This document shows, one piece after another, positions 1 to 6,416 of a stretch of 8,518 nt of DNA. A program made the translations under genes and the position numbers. The DNA lies in the NCBI GenBank assembly GCA_021323155.1, contig JAJTCI010000084.1:1-8518 (forward strand), given 5' to 3'. Position 1 is the stretch's first letter; each line of letters begins with the position of its first letter. Source of the DNA: Chitinophagaceae bacterium. Its GTDB lineage: Bacteria; Bacteroidota; Bacteroidia; Chitinophagales; Chitinophagaceae. Under the pieces are notes generated by a model. It made no database searches and had not been told where the DNA came from. It saw nothing but the letters and a program-made list of their open reading frames with translations.

Positions 1-174
1 GACAATAAGGATAAGAAAAAACCCACACGTAAGGATGTCACTACGCCGCAAAAGGGTAGCCTTACAAAGGAGGACGCGGAGAAGATGCTGAATGACCTGC
101 AGAAGGAAGAAAAAAATCTCCAGAAACAGTTGCAGAAAAAGATCCAGCCTTCCCGCCAGTTAAAAGACTGGTAA
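1..174 (+). CDS. C-terminal end of a BatC-like TPR protein (partial)
   Basis: The frame is open from the first base to a TAA at 172-174, giving 57 residues; the start lies outside the window. The visible tail is very rich in Lys, Glu and Gln. It contains a 'LTKEDAEKMLNDLQKEEKNL' segment followed by a basic stretch, and ends in Lys-Asp-Trp. In Bacteroidota, BatC-type proteins (TPR proteins of the bat aerotolerance operon, thought to act at the inner membrane with BatA, BatB and BatD) often end with a similar segment and a terminal Asp-Trp or Asn-Trp. The match is by recalled style only, because no TPR unit is inside the window. The tail is predicted to be helical or coiled-coil. It could equally belong to another TPR or coiled-coil protein. 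It is separated from ispG by about 64 bases. Confidence 0.55.
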   Translation, partial: DNKDKKKPTRKDVTTPQKGSLTKEDAEKMLNDLQKEEKNLQKQLQKKIQPSRQLKDW

Positions 175-221
175 CACTGTTTAATTCAAGCCTTCCCCGG
201 CCTTTCAAGCGGCTTTCTTGT

Positions 222-229
222 TAGATTTG
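222..229 (+). promoter_or_regulatory. Bacteroidota-type -7 box (TAGATTTG) before ispG
   Basis: TAGATTTG matches the Bacteroidota sigma-A -7 consensus TAnnTTTG exactly and lies nine bases before the preferred ispG ATG. A matching -33 TTTG at the usual 19-21 base spacing is not visible. The call therefore rests on one half-site and its position. If it is used, the transcript would have a leader of only a few bases, and the alternative TTG start at 218 would lie outside the message. Confidence 0.35.
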
Positions 230-238
230 CAACCTCCT

Positions 239-2269
239 ATGCAATTGTATTGTGATTCACTGACGACTTACCAGCGCCTCCGGACGAAAGAGGTGAAGGT
301 CGGCGACCTGTTGTTGGGTAACCTGCACCCGATACGCGTGCAGACGATGACCACTACCGACACGATGGACACGATCGCTACTGTTGAACAGTCCATCCGG
401 TGTATTGAAGCCGGCGCTGAACTTGTGCGAATCACGGCGCCATCAAAGAACGAAGCGGAGAACCTGTTAAATATTAAGAACGAATTGCGTAAGCGTGGCT
501 TCATCACACCGCTTGTAGCGGATATACATTTCACACCGAATGCCGCGGAGATCGCGGCGAGGATCGTGGAGAAAGTGCGCGTGAACCCGGGTAATTACGT
601 TGATAAAAAGAAGTTTGAACTGATCGAATATTCTGACGCGGATTACGCGGAAGAACTCGATCGTATCCGCGACCGGTTCACGCCGCTCGTGCGGATATGC
701 AAGGAGTATGGAACCGCCATGCGGATCGGCACCAATCATGGATCACTTAGCGACCGGATCATGAGCCGTTACGGGGATACGCCTATGGGTATGGTGGAAA
801 GCGCGATGGAATTCCTGCGCGTTGCGCGTGCGGAAAGCTATCACAATATCGTGCTGAGCATGAAGAGCAGTAATCCGCAGGTAATGGTGCAGGCGTACAG
901 GCTATTGGTTCAGCAGATGGAAGGCGAATTTGGCGAGTGTTATCCTTTGCACCTGGGTGTAACGGAGGCGGGTGATGGTGAAGACGGGCGCGTGAAAAGT
1001 GCGGCAGGCATCGGCACGTTGCTGGAGGATGGTATCGGTGATACCATCCGGGTGAGCCTTACGGAAGATCCGGAAATAGAGATCCCCGTATGCAGGGACC
1101 TTGTCAAACGTTATGCGGGTGAACGGAACAGCACCACGAAAGGTATTGTACCGGGCATCCAACACCTTAGTTACAATCCATTTGAATATAAGCGACGCGA
1201 GAGTTTCGCGGTGGGGAACATCGGGGGTACGCAGGTGCCCATAGTGATCGCGGACCTGAGTAAGCGTTCACCCATTCAACGAGAAGACCTGGTTTCCGTG
1301 GGATATTCTTATGATGAGCCCACCGATAAATGGAATATCAACGACGCCGCGGCCGATTATATTTTTACGGGTAACCAGCTCCCGGATTTTTCACTTCCCG
1401 GCGGGTTGAAAGCGATCTGTTACCCCGCCACATGGAACGAGGCGATCAGCGCAGCGCCTACGCTCGCCAACCAATACTTTCCAATCTTTGACGCTGGAGC
1501 TTTCGTGGATAGTGAAAAGAAAAGCAACCAGATCAACTTCGTGATGAAGGACTGTTTCAATGACGATACTCCTGTCAACGACTTTACCTACTTAGATAAG
1601 CTTGCCGCGGATAAGACCGTGGTCATCTGCCTGAGCAGCACCAACCAGAACGCGATGCAGTCAGTACGCCGGATGTTTGCCGAGTTGGTAGCGAAGGATG
1701 TTAAGAACCCGGTGGTCATGATATGTGACAGCAACTGGGAAACCGCGGATGAGCACCTGATACACTATTCAACAGAGTGCGGCGCATTGCTGCTGGACGG
1801 GTTTGGTGATGGTATCTGCCTGGGCATGACCTCGGTAGCTTATCAAAACGCCACCGCGATGAATGCCAGCGGTAGAAAATACCTGCAAAGCGACAACGTG
1901 GAACAGTTCATTAATAACACCGCGTTCAGCATCCTCCAGGCCACAAGAACGAGGATTTCGAAAACAGAATACATATCTTGTCCCAGCTGTGGCCGCACTT
2001 TATTTGATCTGCAGGAGACAACGGCCAAGATCCGTGCCCGCACCAATCATTTGAAGGGAGTAAAGATCGCCATCATGGGATGTATCGTTAATGGTCCCGG
2101 GGAAATGGCGGATGCCGATTTCGGTTATGTAGGCAGTGGTGTAGGTAAGATCACGCTGTATAAAGGAAAAGAGATCGTTAAGAGAAACGTGGATAGTGAA
2201 GTGGCGGTGGATGAACTTATTAATTTGCTGAAAGAGGCAGATGCCTGGACAGAACCTGTAAATAACTAA
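239..2269 (+). CDS. ispG: (E)-4-hydroxy-3-methylbut-2-enyl-diphosphate synthase (IspG/GcpE), long form
   Basis: IspG reductively converts 2-C-methyl-D-erythritol 2,4-cyclodiphosphate into HMBPP, the penultimate step of the MEP isoprenoid pathway in the cytoplasm, using a 4Fe-4S cluster. From the ATG at 239 the protein has 676 residues. The N-terminal TIM-barrel part shows RVNPGN at 114-119 and NHGS at 166-169. The C-terminal iron-sulfur domain shows the three cluster cysteines C581, C584 (CPSCGRT) and C615, and the cluster-binding Glu at E622 (NGPGE). About 270 residues between roughly 290 and 565 form the extra domain typical of Bacteroidota, Chlamydia and plant enzymes; E. coli IspG has about 372 residues. 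A TTG at 218 would add seven residues. The ATG is preferred because family members start close to 'MQLYCDSL' and a promoter-like box overlaps the upstream codons. The gene is followed after 14 bases by a lipoprotein gene, then nadB, probably one operon. Confidence 0.97.
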   Translation: MQLYCDSLTTYQRLRTKEVKVGDLLLGNLHPIRVQTMTTTDTMDTIATVEQSIRCIEAGAELVRITAPSKNEAENLLNIKNELRKRGFITPLVADIHFTPNAAEIAARIVEKVRVNPGNYVDKKKFELIEYSDADYAEELDRIRDRFTPLVRICKEYGTAMRIGTNHGSLSDRIMSRYGDTPMGMVESAMEFLRVARAESYHNIVLSMKSSNPQVMVQAYRLLVQQMEGEFGECYPLHLGVTEAGDGEDGRVKSAAGIGTLLEDGIGDTIRVSLTEDPEIEIPVCRDLVKRYAGERNSTTKGIVPGIQHLSYNPFEYKRRESFAVGNIGGTQVPIVIADLSKRSPIQREDLVSVGYSYDEPTDKWNINDAAADYIFTGNQLPDFSLPGGLKAICYPATWNEAISAAPTLANQYFPIFDAGAFVDSEKKSNQINFVMKDCFNDDTPVNDFTYLDKLAADKTVVICLSSTNQNAMQSVRRMFAELVAKDVKNPVVMICDSNWETADEHLIHYSTECGALLLDGFGDGICLGMTSVAYQNATAMNASGRKYLQSDNVEQFINNTAFSILQATRTRISKTEYISCPSCGRTLFDLQETTAKIRARTNHLKGVKIAIMGCIVNGPGEMADADFGYVGSGVGKITLYKGKEIVKRNVDSEVAVDELINLLKEADAWTEPVNN

Positions 2270-2283
2270 AAACACAATAGAAA

Positions 2284-3060
2284 ATGAAACTCAGATTACT
2301 TGCACTTGCGGCTTTTATGTTCTCGCTTACGAGTTGCTTCGAGGTTTACGAAACATTCAATATCAGCGATAACGGCAGCGGCACCTATGAAGTAAAAATG
2401 GATATGTCGCAAATGATCGCGATGGGCAAAATGATGGGCGGAGGAAAAAACAGCGATAAAGTGCCTGAAAAGAAAGACAGCGTCATTTATTTCAAAACAG
2501 TGACTGATACGGCGAGCACGTTGACAGCTGAAGAGAAGGCCGCTTTCGGCAAATCATATGCTAAGATCCACGTTGATGAAGCAGCCAGCGAAATGTGGGT
2601 GCAGTTGTTCTACCCGTACGCTTCGGTCCGGGAGTTCACGTTAATGCAGGACGTGCTTTCCCGCGGTGACGCAAGCACCAAGACGATCTTCGGCGCTTTG
2701 GACAAAGTAATGGGTAGTAACAAAAATCCAATGGGTGACGAGATTACTGAAGATAGCAAGGGATCAGGGCTGCCTACAAAAGACTTCGTCTACAACCTTA
2801 CCAGCGGTATGCTGGAGAGAAAAGTAAATCCAGCCGCGAAGAAGGAGAAAAAGGAAGATGAAGAAGAGATGCCTGACCAGTTCAAGGGAATGTTCAAGAT
2901 GACATATACAACGATCGTAAACCTTCCACGGGCAGTTAAAAGCTGGAAGGGAAGCAACGGTACGTTGTCAGAAGATAAAAAGCAGCTGAAGTTCAACAAG
3001 GAGCTGGACATGGGCACTGATCTTACTTCGGAAGAGTTCGCCTTCACAGTTGAATATTAA
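2284..3060 (+). CDS. Predicted lipoprotein of unknown function
   Basis: A protein of 258 residues that I do not recognise as a named family. It begins with a short basic end (MKLR), a hydrophobic stretch and a lipobox LTSC, so Cys18 should be lipidated after signal peptidase II cleavage. There is no clear transmembrane segment afterwards, which fits a lipoprotein anchored to the inner or outer membrane. Residues 39-51 are strikingly Met-rich, followed by a Gly/Lys run. Around 185-196 there is a dense patch of Lys, Glu and Asp. The early 'ISDNGSGTYEVKMDMS' segment (residues 27-42) resembles the start of other Bacteroidota lipoproteins in which a Gly-Ser-Gly turn precedes a beta-strand. No catalytic motif is visible. 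The ATG follows an A-rich leader without a Shine-Dalgarno sequence. It lies 14 bases after ispG, and its stop is one base before nadB, so it is very likely co-transcribed and may be translationally coupled to nadB. Confidence 0.85.
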   Translation: MKLRLLALAAFMFSLTSCFEVYETFNISDNGSGTYEVKMDMSQMIAMGKMMGGGKNSDKVPEKKDSVIYFKTVTDTASTLTAEEKAAFGKSYAKIHVDEAASEMWVQLFYPYASVREFTLMQDVLSRGDASTKTIFGALDKVMGSNKNPMGDEITEDSKGSGLPTKDFVYNLTSGMLERKVNPAAKKEKKEDEEEMPDQFKGMFKMTYTTIVNLPRAVKSWKGSNGTLSEDKKQLKFNKELDMGTDLTSEEFAFTVEY

Positions 3061-3061
3061 G

Positions 3062-4657
3062 ATGCAGACCGATTTCTTAGTTATTGGATCAGGTGTGGCG
3101 GGCCTTACCTATGCGTTGAAGACAGCGCAGCGGTACCCGAAACACCGGATCACCGTTATCACCAAAGCGCAGGCGGACGAGACCAACACCAAGTATGCCC
3201 AGGGCGGCATCGCGGGGGTGATGGATGAGATGAAGGATAGCTTTAATAAACACATCGAGGATACCCTGATCGCCGGCGATGGGCTTTGCGACCCGGAGAT
3301 CGTCGAGATCGTAGTGAAAGAAGGCCCGGAGCGAATCAGGGAGATCATCGAGTGGGGCGCGCAGTTCGACAAGACGGAAAGCGGCGAGTTCGCATTGGGC
3401 AGGGAAGGGGGACATAGTGAGTTCAGGATATTGCACCATAAGGACGTGACGGGAAAGGAGATCGAAAGAGCGCTGCTCGATACTTTGCAAAGCCTGCCGA
3501 ATATTGAACTGATCCACCATTGTTTCGTGGTGGATATTATCACACAACACCATCTCGGTTACCTGGTCACCAAGGCGACACCTGACATCACGTGTTACGG
3601 TGTGTATGTATTGAACCTGCAGACCAATACCATTGAAAAGATCCTTTCTAAAATAACATTGCTTGCGACGGGTGGTTGCGGCCAGGCATATCGCACCACT
3701 ACCAACCCGAAGATCGCGACAGGCGATGGCGTAGCGATGGTGTACCGGGCCAAAGGCAGGATCGAGAACATGGAGTTCATCCAGTTTCATCCGACCGCGC
3801 TTTACGAACCCGGCATATCTCCTTCATTCCTTATTACCGAAGCGGTTCGTGGCGATGGCGGGGTCCTGCGGAATAAAGCAGGAGAGGCGTTCATGAAACG
3901 TTACGATCCAAGGGAGGATCTTGCACCGAGGGATATCGTGGCCAGGGCGATCGACAGCGAGATGAAGATCACCGGTACAGAACATGTTTACCTTGACGCG
4001 CGGCACATGGATAAGGAGAAATTCATTCATCATTTCCCGAACATCTATGAGAAATGCCTGAGCATCGGGATCGATGTTTCGCAGAAGATGATACCCGTAG
4101 CGCCGGCCGCCCATTACAGTTGCGGCGGCATAAAGACGGATGAATGGGGCCGTACGTCGATCAGCAACCTTTATGCATGCGGTGAAGCGGCGAGTACCGG
4201 CCTGCATGGCGCCAACCGGCTTGCGAGCAACAGTTTGCTTGAAGCGATGGTGTTCGGGCACCGCTGTTTTCTGGATAGCATCGAACGCATCAACGAGGTT
4301 GAGTTAAGGACCGATATACCCGAATGGAATGCAGAGGGCACCACGGATCCGAAGGAAATGATCCTGATCACGCAAAGCCTGAAAGAACTGCAGTTGCTGA
4401 TGAGTGACTATGTTGGCATTGTGCGTACGGATGTGCGGCTTGACCGCGCGATGAAGCGACTTGACCTGTTATTCGGTGAAACGGAAGAACTCTACAGGAC
4501 CACCAAAGTATCCCCGCAGTTGTGCGAGCTGCGTAACCTCATTACCGTAGGTTACCTGATCGTAAAGGGCGCCGAGTTCCGGAAAGAAAGCCGCGGGCTG
4601 CATTTCAATACCGATCACCCCGAGAAGAGCCCGGTATTGCAGAATACAATTCTCTGA
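3062..4657 (+). CDS. nadB: L-aspartate oxidase (NadB)
   Basis: NadB is a cytoplasmic FAD enzyme that oxidises L-aspartate to iminoaspartate, which NadA condenses with dihydroxyacetone phosphate to quinolinate for NAD synthesis. The protein has 531 residues, close to the 540 of E. coli NadB. The dinucleotide-binding motif GSGVAG is at residues 9-14. Family catalytic or substrate-binding residues are present: E115 (REGGHS), H243 (FHPTAL), R290 (APRDIVARA), H351 (AAHYSCGG) and R386 (GANRLASNS). H351, R290 and R386 fall at the same numbers I recall for the E. coli enzyme. The helical C-terminal domain is complete (about 430-531), so this is not a truncated flavoprotein subunit; the lone gene and 'ACGEAASTGLHGANRL' favour NadB over fumarate reductase or succinate dehydrogenase. 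The ATG at 3062 is one base after the preceding stop; a TTG at 3050 would overlap that gene and is less likely. nadA and nadC are not in the window. Confidence 0.97.
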   Translation: MQTDFLVIGSGVAGLTYALKTAQRYPKHRITVITKAQADETNTKYAQGGIAGVMDEMKDSFNKHIEDTLIAGDGLCDPEIVEIVVKEGPERIREIIEWGAQFDKTESGEFALGREGGHSEFRILHHKDVTGKEIERALLDTLQSLPNIELIHHCFVVDIITQHHLGYLVTKATPDITCYGVYVLNLQTNTIEKILSKITLLATGGCGQAYRTTTNPKIATGDGVAMVYRAKGRIENMEFIQFHPTALYEPGISPSFLITEAVRGDGGVLRNKAGEAFMKRYDPREDLAPRDIVARAIDSEMKITGTEHVYLDARHMDKEKFIHHFPNIYEKCLSIGIDVSQKMIPVAPAAHYSCGGIKTDEWGRTSISNLYACGEAASTGLHGANRLASNSLLEAMVFGHRCFLDSIERINEVELRTDIPEWNAEGTTDPKEMILITQSLKELQLLMSDYVGIVRTDVRLDRAMKRLDLLFGETEELYRTTKVSPQLCELRNLITVGYLIVKGAEFRKESRGLHFNTDHPEKSPVLQNTIL

Positions 4658-4846
4658 CGAATCGTTCCCTTTTAGTACTGTCGTTTGAAGTTGCCAGCGT
4701 GATGTAAAATTTGCGGCCTGGTCCAGATCAATGCGAAGGCCGGCGTCTCATGATGAAGTTTATTGCCACCACAATACCCAACAATAAGAGGAGGCTAACT
4801 GGCCCTGATAAAGTGTATGACAACGGCATACCTAAAGTTACAACGA

Positions 4847-5851
4847 TTACTGCAACCAACCTTCGATCTTTTTAAAGCCTTCTTGGGGCGAGAGATGTTC
4901 CCAAAGAATTTCATAGATCGTGGTGGCAATGGGTATCTCCGCCTGCAGCTTTTGGTTGGTCTGGTAGATACAACGGCTGGCGTTATAACCTTCCGCCACC
5001 ATGTTCAACTCCAGTTGCGCGGCTTTTACGGAATATCCTTTCCCGATCATATTGCCGAACATGCGGTTGCGGCTGTACAATGAGTAGCACGTTACCAGGA
5101 GGTCACCCAGGTAGACCGAGGCGGCGTAGTTGACACTGGTGTTCTCGAGTGAAAAACCCTGGATCACTTTGCGGGAGAACTTCACCATCTCGTCGGCACT
5201 GTTGGCGATGTAAACGCTCAGGAAATTATCGCCGTATTCAAGCCCGTGCGCGATACCAGCACCAAGCGCATAAATGTTCTTTAATACGGCGGCGTATTGC
5301 ACACCGTTGACGTCATGATTGGTGACGGTGTTGAGGTACTCGGTCTTAAAATGGCTGGCGATTTCTCCGGCAGTCGCTTCATCCAAGCCGGAGAAGGTGA
5401 GGTAAGAGAGTTTTTCGGCAGCCACTTCTTCCGCGTGGCAAGGGCCGAGCACCGCGAAGTAGTCCTCGATCGACACGTCAAAGTGTTGGGCGAGGTAATC
5501 ATTGAGCAGTTGGTTACTGGCGGGTAAGATCCCTTTGAGCGCGGAGACGATCTTCTTCCCTTTCAATGCACCGGGCGCCAGGTTAGATAAGGCATCAGCA
5601 ATGTATGCGGAGGGCACCGCCATTACCACTACATCGGAATTTTTCGCCACTTCATTCACATCGGTGCTCATGCGCAGGAGCGACGGGTCGAAATAAGCGG
5701 AGTTGAGGTAATGCGGGTTGTGGTGCCTTTGCTGGATATGCCGAATGCTGTTGGCATCCCTGAACCACCAGTGGATCGTATGCTGGTTGTCTGCCAGGAT
5801 CTTTGCCAGCGCCGTGGCCCAGCTTCCGCTTCCGATGATGCCGAATTGCAT
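4847..5851 (-). CDS. gpsA: NAD(P)-dependent glycerol-3-phosphate dehydrogenase (GpsA)
   Basis: GpsA reduces dihydroxyacetone phosphate to sn-glycerol 3-phosphate, the backbone for membrane phospholipids, in the cytoplasm. The protein is 334 residues, the usual length. It opens with the Rossmann motif GSGSWATA (residues 7-14, GxGxxA type) and keeps the substrate/cofactor Lys in SALKG (K106), GPCHAEE (136-142, the GPS-A-E region of other GpsA proteins), the likely catalytic Lys in LKNIYALGAGI (K191) and the GDN segment at 207-209. The ATG at 5851 is chosen because it places 'MQFGIIGSG' directly at the first beta-strand; a TTG at 5866 would add five residues that the family lacks. The gene converges on nadB and is preceded by a long repeat-rich gap, so it probably has its own promoter. 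A C-terminal 'KIEGWLQ' closes the last helix. Nothing suggests damage. Confidence 0.95.
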   Translation of the reverse strand: MQFGIIGSGSWATALAKILADNQHTIHWWFRDANSIRHIQQRHHNPHYLNSAYFDPSLLRMSTDVNEVAKNSDVVVMAVPSAYIADALSNLAPGALKGKKIVSALKGILPASNQLLNDYLAQHFDVSIEDYFAVLGPCHAEEVAAEKLSYLTFSGLDEATAGEIASHFKTEYLNTVTNHDVNGVQYAAVLKNIYALGAGIAHGLEYGDNFLSVYIANSADEMVKFSRKVIQGFSLENTSVNYAASVYLGDLLVTCYSLYSRNRMFGNMIGKGYSVKAAQLELNMVAEGYNASRCIYQTNQKLQAEIPIATTIYEILWEHLSPQEGFKKIEGWLQ

Positions 5852-5855
5852 GCGG

Positions 5856-5863
5856 CAAACATA
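5856..5863 (-). promoter_or_regulatory. Bacteroidota-type -7 box (TATGTTTG) before gpsA
   Basis: On the minus strand TATGTTTG matches TAnnTTTG exactly and ends four bases before the gpsA ATG. No TTTG is seen at the expected -33 spacing. If real, transcription would start at or almost at the start codon, giving a leaderless or nearly leaderless message. It may be a chance match. Confidence 0.3.
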
Positions 5864-6029
5864 CAAACTCCCTTCGTAATAACCTTTCCAGAAAAACCAA
5901 TCACAGGGGTCAGGAATATTTCACACTGACAGGCAGCAGTCATCTTTTGAGGCACTCATTTTTCTATCCATCTTTTCAAAGAACTACCGGTTGCAAAATA
6001 CGCGCGTGACGGCGACGGGTTTCCTGTTC

Positions 6030-6049
6030 GTGTAAGAAGATGTAAGAAG
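6030..6049. repeat. Two tandem copies of the 10-base unit RTGTAAGAAG
   Basis: GTGTAAGAAG and ATGTAAGAAG stand head to tail. Together with the ten bases before them, the 30 bases at 6021-6050 match 6122-6151 at 27 positions, so this is a detached copy of part of the larger array that follows. Confidence 0.85.
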
Positions 6050-6070
6050 AGGGCGGAATTATTCCTGTTT

Positions 6071-6160
6071 GTGCCAGTTTATGTAAGAAGATGTCAGTTC
6101 ATGTAAGAAGATGTTAGTTTATGCCAGTTCATGTAAGAAGATGTAAGAAGATGCCAGATT
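6071..6160. repeat. Nine-unit, 10-base tandem array with two unit types
   Basis: Nine consecutive decamers fall in perfect 10-base register, every one beginning ATG or GTG. Four are type A (ATGTAAGAAG, all identical, at 6081, 6101, 6131 and 6141). Five are type B, resembling ATGCCAGTTC (at 6071, 6091, 6111, 6121 and 6151), with small changes. The order is B A B A B B A A B. The type A unit contains a stop codon (TAA), and the array has no sustained open frame. A period of 10 places each unit on nearly the same face of the helix, as in phased protein-binding sites, but no binding protein can be named. Confidence 0.9.
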
Positions 6161-6167
6161 TTGGGCA

Positions 6168-6176
6168 TGTGGATAA
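6168..6176 (-). promoter_or_regulatory. Exact consensus DnaA box (TTATCCACA)
   Basis: The plus strand reads TGTGGATAA, the exact complement of the strong DnaA box TTATCCACA. It begins eight bases after the decamer array. Only one exact box was noticed here; a one-mismatch relative (TATTTCACA) is at 5917-5925 on the plus strand. DnaA binds such boxes both at origins and as a transcription regulator. A chance match to one 9-mer on either strand is expected about 0.065 times in 8.5 kb. Binding is an inference. Confidence 0.4.
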
Positions 6177-6193
6177 GTCGAGTAACATCGAGT

Positions 6194-6237
6194 CAAGTAC
6201 GAGGCAAGTACGGGGCAAGTATGAGGGAGGTATGCGG
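6194..6237. repeat. Four-unit, 11-base tandem array (CAAGTACGAGG type)
   Basis: CAAGTACGAGG, CAAGTACGGGG, CAAGTATGAGG and GAGGTATGCGG follow one another directly. The first three differ by one or two bases from each other; the fourth has decayed further. The sequence just upstream (TCGAGTAACATCGAGT) may be an older, more diverged extension. The unit is unrelated to the 10-base unit. Confidence 0.75.
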
Positions 6238-6260
6238 GTTGCAGGGTCCAGGTTGCAAGG

Positions 6261-6298
6261 TGCACCCCGCCCGACAAAGTCGTTCAGGTAGGGGTGCA
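6261..6298. repeat. Nested inverted repeat (hairpin or cruciform candidate)
   Basis: TGCACCCC at 6261-6268 is the exact inverse complement of GGGGTGCA at 6291-6298. Inside the 22-base spacer, CGAC (6272-6275) and GTCG (6279-6282) form a second stem around an AAA loop. No T-run follows on either strand, so it does not look like a simple intrinsic terminator. A GC-rich relative of the left arm (GCACCCGCCC) recurs at 6321-6330. Confidence 0.55.
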
Positions 6299-6300
6299 GG

Positions 6301-6321
6301 CAGGTTACAGGTTACAGGTTG
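6301..6321. repeat. Three-unit, 7-base tandem array (CAGGTTA)
   Basis: CAGGTTA, CAGGTTA and CAGGTTG are head to tail. A related single copy, CAGGTTG, occurs at 6249-6255. The unit is similar in sequence and identical in period to the heptamers at 6382-6416. Confidence 0.8.
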
Positions 6322-6381
6322 CACCCGCCCACATCGTCGTATTTTGGCAGGGATTGCAGGATTCAGTTGCGGGCTAGTGTG

Positions 6382-6416
6382 CAGTTTACAGTTGACAGAT
6401 GACCGTTGACAGGAGG
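6382..6416. repeat. Five-unit degenerate 7-base array (CAGTTGA)
   Basis: CAGTTTA, CAGTTGA, CAGATGA, CCGTTGA and CAGGAGG follow in 7-base register, ending four bases before the stop codon of the minus-strand gene at 6421. The last unit keeps only CAG and could be excluded. Confidence 0.7.

Noticed and set aside
188..216. AAGCC ... GGCTT pair with T-rich end after the BatC-like gene
   Set aside because: Five-base stem with an 18-base loop and an interrupted T-tract; too weak to call a terminator.
3089..3790. Long open frame opposite nadB
   Set aside because: It lies antisense inside an intact, well-conserved enzyme gene and is a by-product of that gene's codon use.
4684..4713. TTTG followed after 17 bases by TAAAATTTG, promoter-like
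   Set aside because: The -7 element has an extra base, the spacing is short, and no plus-strand gene follows.
4711..4746. Inverted repeat CGGCCT / AGGCCG after nadB as a terminator
   Set aside because: Only six paired bases, a long loop and no T-run; it does not meet the usual form of an intrinsic terminator.
4750..4875. Open frame of 41 codons between nadB and gpsA, plus strand
   Set aside because: It runs antisense into the gpsA tail, has no recognisable features and is short enough to occur by chance.
5921..5959. Minus-strand 12-codon frame (MSASKDDCCLSV) upstream of gpsA as a leader peptide
   Set aside because: It is short, lies in a region with no attenuator-like structure, and adjacent Cys codons alone do not show regulation.
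6021..6160. CRISPR array
   Set aside because: Units are 10 bases with no spacers of regular unique sequence and no cas genes; it is a simple tandem array.
6161..6409. Open frame of 82 codons on the plus strand in the repeat mosaic
   Set aside because: Its residues come from 11-base and 7-base repeats, it is rich in Arg, Gly and Cys without a motif, and nothing upstream suggests a start signal.
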